Assembly (NCBI GenBank): GCA_015179025.1
Contig: WHUX01000059.1
Span: 1-64,000, forward strand
Origin: Terfezia claveryi
Taxonomy: Eukaryota; Ascomycota; Pezizomycetes; Pezizales; Pezizaceae
DNA length: 64,000 nucleotides
Direction of reading: 5' to 3'
Of the stretch, positions 58,061 through 64,000 are shown piece by piece (within the stretch, counting starts at the first letter, position 1; each line of letters opens with the position of its first letter). Both the position numbers and the translations under genes were made by a program. A model generated the notes under the pieces. It made no database searches. It worked only from the letters and a program-made list of their open reading frames with translations, and was not told the DNA's origin.

Positions 58061-59715
58061 TTAGGCCGCTCCCGGCGGCCTCCTCAACTCAAATGAGCTC
58101 CTCGGAATATCAAAGCTCATCCTTATACTGCTCGAGCTACTTCTCCTTCTCTGCTTCCTCGCTTCATTGGGGTCCACCGGCGACAGCCCAGAACTCCTGG
58201 CAAACAAGTTCAGTATATCCGTCAACGAGATGACCCCAATCAACCTTCCAATAAACTGCGAACCAAGGGTAGGCATTGGCGTCAGCGGCGGTGCAAGTGG
58301 GGGCATAGCCATACTATGGGCGATGGTAGGTGTAGGAGGTGCCGATGATGCTGGGCTCGGAGACTCGACAAGCCACATTCTGGATAAATATTTAGCCGTG
58401 AATTGCCATTTTAGGATAAGTGTCTTACCGATGGGCTTTGGTCGCAACCAATTTAGCAATTGTATGGGCCAGTGTGGATTGCGGATGGACATGGAAGACA
58501 GGATACGAGTCCTGCCCGTTAACCGTCCCCCTGTCCGTTAGGATTACAGATATGAAATGTAAACATGTCGAGTGAAGGAGTGGTATAGAGCTGGTTCTTG
58601 TCAAATACTAAAATAGCTGTCAACGATTATTGTTTTTCGACGTGAAACGAATAAAACAATACGCCTACCTTGACATCTGCAGTCGAAATATTACCCAACA
58701 CGTTGTACTGGTTATCGACCACCGCTAGCGATGAGATACCCTCAGTATTCATCAGCTCAATAGCTTCAATCACCTTCTTATCCCCGCTACAGCACAAATT
58801 AGCCTTGTAAACCCAGAACATACCGAGGTCAGCTTACTTTATCGAAATGACCCTTGCTGACCCTATGTTCAGATCCCTCAGGCTATACGGGTACAGCTGG
58901 TCAATTGATGGAAAGCTCCTGCCATGTTCCCAAAAGAACTCAATCAGCTGCAGCTGACTGAGTATTCCCACAACCTGATCTGTCCCCTCCTTCACCACCG
59001 CAACCCTATGTACTCCGCTACCAAAGATCTCTACTACCCTAGCCAAGCCTTCGCTCTCTGCGACGGTAACAAGTGGCGTTTTCTTCCCCAAATCTTTGAC
59101 GAGCTTAACGGGAACGGAGGACCCAGAACGGGCCTTTCTTGCTAGATCTCGGAATGATTGTATATCACCTTCATCTTCGGGCGTATAAACACCCATTATG
59201 AGGAGTAGGAATGCGGAAACGTCACTGTAATCGAAGCTACCACATAGAGACTTGTCCGTGGCGGACTTCCGGATGGGTACCGAAGAAAGGTTATGGTCGA
59301 TTAATAGCTGTTTCGCAGCTCCAATCGTCAGTTTGTGATATCTCCAATATATATAACCGCAACAAGAATTAATGCTCACCTGACAAGCATCCTCCACTGT
59401 CGTCTCCATTTCCACAAACATCAACTGCTGACCCTTAACAAGCTCCCCCACGGGCACAAGCCTCCAATCCCTCCCCGGGACATCCTGTTTTGGAGCCGGT
59501 GGGTGAGCGAGTAAATCTGCCATTGATTGCTGGGAGATTGATGGATGGCGAGACGAGGTCCGTGGGGATGGTGGTAGAGCTCCAGTTCTCGAGCTCCCAG
59601 AACTAGCCTGAGATGCTAGGCGTGAAGCGTTTTGTGGAGAGTGTGAAGTTGTACTTGTGGGAGATGTCGATAAAGGTGGAAGAGGCTGTTGTTGCTGGGG
59701 CATATCAGAAGCCAT
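58061..59715 (-). CDS. sds23: Sds23/Moc1-type CBS-domain protein
   Basis: Exons are 59715-59380, 59307-58838, 58786-58669, 58607-58429 and 58379-58061 (1422 nt, 473 residues). The four introns of 72, 51, 61 and 49 bp are all GT-AG and phase-consistent. The N-terminus is Ser/Pro/Gln-rich ([20 protein letters not shown]). CBS repeats follow: [15 protein letters not shown] with [12 protein letters not shown], then [20 protein letters not shown] with [20 protein letters not shown], and [20 protein letters not shown] with [12 protein letters not shown]. The last unit has [20 protein letters not shown] and [17 protein letters not shown]. The tail is Ser/Arg-rich. Sds23 proteins inhibit PP2A-type phosphatase and link stress and nutrient state to mitosis and septation in yeasts. 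A 23-nt C tract in the transcript sense lies about 50 bp upstream of the ATG. Confidence 0.92.
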
Positions 59716-59763
59716 GACGATATTAAGGCTTATTTTAGAATTGAGGATTCGAGTTCAGAGGTT

Positions 59764-59900
59764 GGGGGGGGGGGGGGGGGGGGGGGAGTGAGTGAGAGTG
59801 AGTGAGTGTGAGTGTGAGTGTGAGTGTGAGTGTGAGGGAGTGAGTGAGTGAGCAAGTGAGTGAGGGAGTGAGGGAGTGACGAGTGAGTGAGAGTGAATGT
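59764..59900. repeat. G23 homopolymer followed by (GAGT)n microsatellite
   Basis: A run of about 23 G (59764-59786) is followed by GAGTGAGT and GTGAGTGTGAGT repeats to about 59900. It lies 50-185 bp upstream of the Sds23-type start codon, in the promoter or 5' UTR. Confidence 0.85.
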
Positions 59901-60186
59901 GAGTGTGTGTTTGCTGTGGGTAGAACGCAACTACGTAGTGAGGAGATCTCCAGTTAGCCAGCTACCGTTCGGTTGAGCCTGATTTATGTATGGTACCACA
60001 TTGACCAGACAGATATCGAGACCAGTACAAAACCCGATGCCAGACCCCAGTTTATGCGCGAACGATGAAGGGGAAATGGAGATGCCATGACACATGATGC
60101 ACAGTGATGTACTGTACACTGGCTCTACCACCGACCGGCGACTGCAAGCATGGGTTCCCCTTGTTAAACGGGGAATACATACAGTA

Positions 60187-60237
<51 letters not shown>

Positions 60238-60966
60238 CACGGAGTGAAGACCGTTGTAGAACAAGTCCTGCTACATAGACGGGCCTGCCGGGGCACATGT
60301 CGGACCCACAGCGACTGCGATAGATCGAACTTGACGATCGTGAGGAGGTTCCAACCACGGCCTTCCCAGGCCCCACCCCGATCTCCATTTGTCTGTGATC
60401 GTCCGCCCCAAGTTTTTGCTGCATATTAGATCATATACCCTTGAGTTATAAACCTACTAGGAATCCAGATTTGATTTCACCTCATGCATCTTGAATAGCT
60501 GCATATCTGCTGGCAGCGTGCACGTGATTGCATAGCTCATCATAGGAGCGAATGGGAGGTCCCTTCTAGACTTTGGTGGGGTTGTTTTGTATTTTCTATT
60601 GGGTGATATCTATCTATCACATGTTTACACCACACAGTTCCATTCCAAGCCAACCAAACCTTGAAAACTCTCACAAAAGGCATTTGCCCGCCAGTGCTGG
60701 CATACAGTTTCTCCCACTTTCACATTGTCAAAACAACAAAAATTAAATGAGGGGCAGTGAACATGTAGCAAGACATGGTGGGATGTCTCCTGCCTGGGGC
60801 TCCAATATATCCCGGATCTCCAGGCCGGTGGCAGGCCGGTTGCAGGCCGGTTGCAGACGCTCCTCTCCGCTTACTCACCCTCTTGGCACTCACCTCTATC
60901 CCGGAAGTCCTACCGCATAGATCCGCGCCGTTTGCTATATTCCCTTCCCCCCCTTCTTTCTCAACA
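59901..60966. promoter_or_regulatory. divergent intergenic region, Sds23-type and uS2m genes
   Basis: It contains a (TC)n microsatellite of about 42 bp at 60189-60231 and three GGCCGGT repeats (about 60824-60850) just upstream of the uS2m gene. No definite promoter element can be assigned. Open frames made of Glu-Arg or Ser-Leu repeats are products of the microsatellite. Confidence 0.5.
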
Positions 60967-62264
60967 ATGATACTCCGACAAGCGCTCACCCGGTCCAGTA
61001 TGCCCTCTTCCTCATTAACCCCCCTCCCCGGCTCACCCTGGCCAATTGAGCTAACCTTCCCAGGCCGAAGCCTCTCCTCAGCCCGATACTTCTCCCGTTC
61101 GAGTCTCTCTGCGCAGCAATATGCCAACCAGCCGCCAATGTACGATATCAATGCATACGGAGGCTATCCCCACCCGGGGCAGCCCGGGGAGGAACTGATT
61201 CCCCGGCCTGACCAGCTCAAGCGGGAATGGGAGCAATTCCATCACTTCAGTACGACCGCCCCCCACTGTACCCCCCGCCACCACCCCCTCCATATAAATA
61301 CTAACACCCCCCACCCCAACCAGAATCCACCACCGGCCAACTCGGCACCAAGATTACCCCGCACTACTCGCCATCCCTACTAATCCACAACCCCCCTTCG
61401 CCCCGGGACATCACCCTGTCCCTGCTACTCGCCTCGCAGGCGCACCTAGGCCATTCCACCTCTCTCTGGAACCCCACCAATCAGCGGTATATCCTCGGCG
61501 TGCGGCAAGGCATCCACATTATCTGCCTCGAGACCATCGCCGCACATCTCCGCCGCGCAGCAAAGATCGTCGAAGGTGTCTCCGAAAAAGGGGGGCTAAT
61601 CCTCTTCGTAGGCACGCGGCCAGGGCAAGACCGGGCTGTTGTCAAAGCTGCAAAACTCGCAGGAGGATGTCATTTATTCGAGCGATGGACCCCCGGGGCG
61701 ATCACAAACGCAAGCCAGATCCTTGGGCATGGTAAGGTCGTCGAGATGGACATGCGTGATCGGGTGAAAGTCAAAAGCCCGATAGTCGCCGCACAGGAAC
61801 CGACTGAGCACGAATCCCCAAAATCAGAAGACGTCAATAAACCCGTCAAGCCAGACCTAGTCGTGTGCCTCAACCCGCTCGAGAACTACATACTCCTGCA
61901 CGAATGTGGGCTCTACGGAATCCCCACAATAGGCATCATCGATACCGACGCAGACCCTACATGGGTCACGTATCCTATCCCTGCAAACGATGACTCCCTC
62001 CGGGCGGTGCATCTCATCACGGGGATCCTTGGGCGCGCGGCGGAGGAAGGGAGGAATAGGCGGATTCGCCGCGCGGAGAGGGAGGCGATGGAGGCGGAGG
62101 CGGCGGCGGCGCAGGCAGCCAAGGAGATGGAGGCTATGGCGGATACGAGGAGGGATGATACAGAGTTTGATGTGGGGGCGTGGGAGATGGAGCAGGAGGA
62201 GGGGACGTTTGGGAGGACAAGGAGGCCGCCGAGGGAGGATAGAGAGAGGCGGGAGAGAAGGTGA
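60967..62264 (+). CDS. MRP4: mitochondrial small-subunit ribosomal protein uS2m
   Basis: Exon 1 is 60967-61249 and exon 2 is 61324-62264. The 74-bp intron runs from GTACGA to CAACCAG with an ATACTAAC branch site. The product is 407 residues. The N-terminus MILRQALTRSSMPSSSLTPL and the following Arg/Ser-rich stretch look like a mitochondrial presequence. The S2 core follows: LLLASQAHLGHSTSLWNPTN, ILGVRQGIHIICLETIAAHL, GGLILFVGTRPGQDRAVVKA, CHLFERWTPGAITN, PDLVVCLNPLENYILLHECG and IPTIGIIDTDADPTWVTYPI, all family signatures. A charged, Glu/Arg/Ala-rich C-terminal extension of about 70 residues is added. uS2m sits in the head/body region of the mitoribosome small subunit. The frame is intact. 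Confidence 0.95.
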
Positions 62265-62756
62265 GGTGAGGGAGTGTGTCTACTGCATGGCGTTGCTTTC
62301 TTTCTCTGTGATATATATATAGCTGGAAAAAAAAAGATTTTTTTTCCTTCAGTTTTGAAGAGTTCGGTTGTACATGTATAAAAATATGCCCTGGGTATTT
62401 TTACTACCTACCTTTTTCTTTTTTTTTTCTTTTTTTTTCTTTTTTTATTCCCTTCATTCGCATATACTATGGCAAGGGAGGTTTTTGCCGGGTGAGGTAC
62501 GGTATCGATGAATGCTCAGGGTAACTTCTCGCGGGCTTTTGTCTCTCAGTAACTTAAAGACCAGAAAGAAAGAAACGAAAAGCAGTACAAGTTGAAATTA
62601 AAAAATTATATATATATATATATACAACATACATCATAATACGGTGTGTGTGCTCAACTCGGATAAAACATAAAAACGCCCTGCACAGGAGTAGCAGGAC
62701 AACACATTCATTCATTCACTCGTTCATTCATATACCAACGCTACCCCCCTCCCCCC
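62265..62756. other. convergent 3' region
   Basis: T-rich runs (about 62415-62447) and a (TA)n tract (about 62607-62624) lie between the ends of the uS2m and hydratase genes. These are probable 3' UTR and polyadenylation sequences. No gene is present. Confidence 0.45.
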
Positions 62757-63751
62757 CTACTCCCCCCTAAACACCGGTTTCCTCTTTTCCCTAAATGCCC
62801 TCAACGCCTCATTCCTATCCCACGTTCCCACTACCCCCTCATACGCGCTATTCTCCACCTCCTCTCCCCCTCTCCACCCCTTCACTGCCCTCTTCGCCAT
62901 CCTAACGGCCACCGGGCCGCCACTACAAATCTCCCGCATAAACTCCAGTGCCCCCCACAACGCCAGATCCCCCGCCTCCTCACACCCAATCTCCTTCAAC
63001 CTCTCCCTCACCTCCCTATTCTCCTCCTCCTGCGTTTCAGCCATGACTATCCTCGTAGCGATGCCAAGTCGGAGCGCTTCGTCTGGCCGCACCCTGCGGC
63101 CAGTGAGGATGAGGTCCAGGGCTGCGGATTCCCCAATGAGTGGCGGAAGCCGGTAGGTTCCCCCCGCGCCGGGGGTGATTCCCAGTTTAGTTTCTGGGAG
63201 GCCGACAACCGCGGTGGGGCCTAGTACGCGGAAGTCTGTGGAGAGTGCGAGCTCGAGGCCCCCGCCGAGGGCAGGGCCGTTGATGGCGGAGATGGTCGGC
63301 ATGGGGAGGTGGGAGAGGGATGTGAAGGCTTGGCGGAGGGAAGTGAGGAATTGTGTGGTTTGCTGGGGGGTGAAGGTTATGCGTTCTTTGAGGTCGGCGC
63401 CGCTGGAGAAGGAGGTCGTGGGGTGGGCGGAGGCGATGATGAGGCCCCGGGAGGAGGATGGGTGGGAGGTGCTGAGGGTGGTGAGGTGGGTGTGCAGATG
63501 GTGGAGTAAGGTAGTGGAGAGGGCGTTGCGCGTGGGGGGCGAGTGTAGGAGGAGGAGGTGGATGTGTCCTGGGCCCGCTGGGGGGCGGAGGAGGATGTGG
63601 ATTAGGGGGCCGGCGGGTGTTGGCTTTGTGGGCGTGGAGAGGGAGTAGGTGCGGGAGAAGGGGGGTTGGTGTTGGTGGTGGTGGTGATGGTGGTGTTTCG
63701 GAGGAGGCATCGACGGAGGATGGGGGCGGTCGTGGGGCGAACGAGGAGCAT
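62757..63751 (-). CDS. mitochondrial enoyl-CoA hydratase, methylglutaconyl-CoA hydratase (AUH) type
   Basis: The crotonase fold is clear: HSPPTRNALSTTLL, the oxyanion-hole segment SSGADLKER, NGPALGGGLELALSTDFRVL, VVGLPETKLGITPGAGGTYR (catalytic Glu region), LILTGRRVRPDEALRLGI and a C-terminal helix FREKRKPVFRGE. GADLKER with GLPETKLGITPGAGG is typical of the AUH branch, which hydrates 3-methylglutaconyl-CoA in leucine catabolism. An ATG at 63710 would give a His-rich N-terminus (MPPPKHHHHHHH). The ATG at 63751 in another frame gives MLLVRPTTAPILRRCLLRNT, a far better mitochondrial presequence. One extra C in the C6 run (63660-63665) joins it to FSRTYSLSTPTKP and makes 996 nt, 331 residues. 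I prefer that start. Confidence 0.88.
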
Positions 63752-64000
63752 GGTGGATTAAGCAGTCTGGCTCGTCTGGAGGTGTGCGGTTATATTATAA
63801 GTATAAACCAAAACGCTGCTATACCTAGCTATAACCTGCGCTTACCGCAGCCCAGCTCTCTCTCTCTCTCTCTCTCTCTCTCCCCACCGTTGTCCATGAC
63901 GAGAAGTTTGTTTATACCCCAGAAAGGCCGGGAATAAGCGAGGGAAGGATCTAATCTAATCAGATCCCGAGAAATATTACATACTTAACTTAGTAGTTTA
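63752..64000. other. upstream flank with (TC)n microsatellite
   Basis: A CTCTCT run at about 63857-63882 lies upstream of the hydratase start. Nothing else is supported to the window edge. Confidence 0.4.

Noticed and set aside
60052..60429. Frames encoding Glu-Arg or Ser-Leu repeats
   Set aside because: They are translations of the (TC)n microsatellite on both strands and have no other coding signal.
61990..62322. Arg-rich plus-strand frame
   Set aside because: It is an out-of-frame reading of the Glu/Ala/Arg-rich tail of the uS2m gene.
29180..63751. Reading the broken genes as true pseudogenes or programmed frameshifts
   Set aside because: Breaks mostly fall at homopolymers, flanking coding sequence is undecayed, and several genes are single-copy metabolic or chromatin functions. 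Sequence error is simpler.

Overview
The window looks like nuclear DNA of a filamentous ascomycete (Pezizomycotina, order not determined). The genes have short GT-AG introns (about 41-203 bp, mostly 50-90), often with CTAAC or CTGAC branch sites. The gene complement is typically fungal: an APC1/BimE-type anaphase-promoting complex subunit, an Sds23-type CBS protein, a lipase-like/NB-ARC (NLR-like) protein, and degenerate Ty3/gypsy and Ty1/copia retroelements.

Layout. 1-5830 is an AT-rich block of decayed chromodomain-type Ty3/gypsy elements: an LTR and gag start on the minus strand, and a pol with a 3' LTR on the plus strand. 7291-17246 holds a Gln/Pro-rich nuclear-type protein (minus), a large mitochondrial-type protein (plus, divergent from it) and a four-helix MARVEL-like membrane protein. 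17250-28000 is a second repeat-rich island. It holds copia fragments, a 157-bp tandem duplication, two minisatellite arrays, a 764-bp MITE with 53-bp perfect terminal inverted repeats, and low-confidence ORFs. 29180-36776 has a KDM3-type JmjC demethylase (minus) divergent from a coiled-coil protein (plus). A gypsy RT shard follows. 38135-47066 holds APC1 (minus) divergent from a WD40-type protein, probably Nup37-like. 49560-54184 is the NLR-like gene. 55815-63751 is gene-dense: quinolinate phosphoribosyltransferase (minus), Sds23-type CBS protein (minus), mitochondrial ribosomal protein uS2m (plus) and an enoyl-CoA hydratase of the methylglutaconyl-CoA hydratase type (minus).

Together the genes are mostly single-copy housekeeping functions: cell cycle (APC1, Sds23), the nuclear pore, chromatin, NAD synthesis and mitochondrial translation or leucine catabolism. 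They are not a cluster with one pathway.

The most striking pattern is that six of the eleven recognisable genes have their reading frame broken by one or two bases, mostly in C or G homopolymers. In each case adding one or two bases makes the exon lengths sum to a multiple of three. I read this as consensus indel error, not pseudogenisation. APC1 has a different problem: a splice that keeps phase but creates TAA at the junction. I found no convincing tRNA, rRNA, CRISPR or complete autonomous transposon. The best candidate for unusual biology is the NLR-like gene, which has no recognisable C-terminal repeat sensor.
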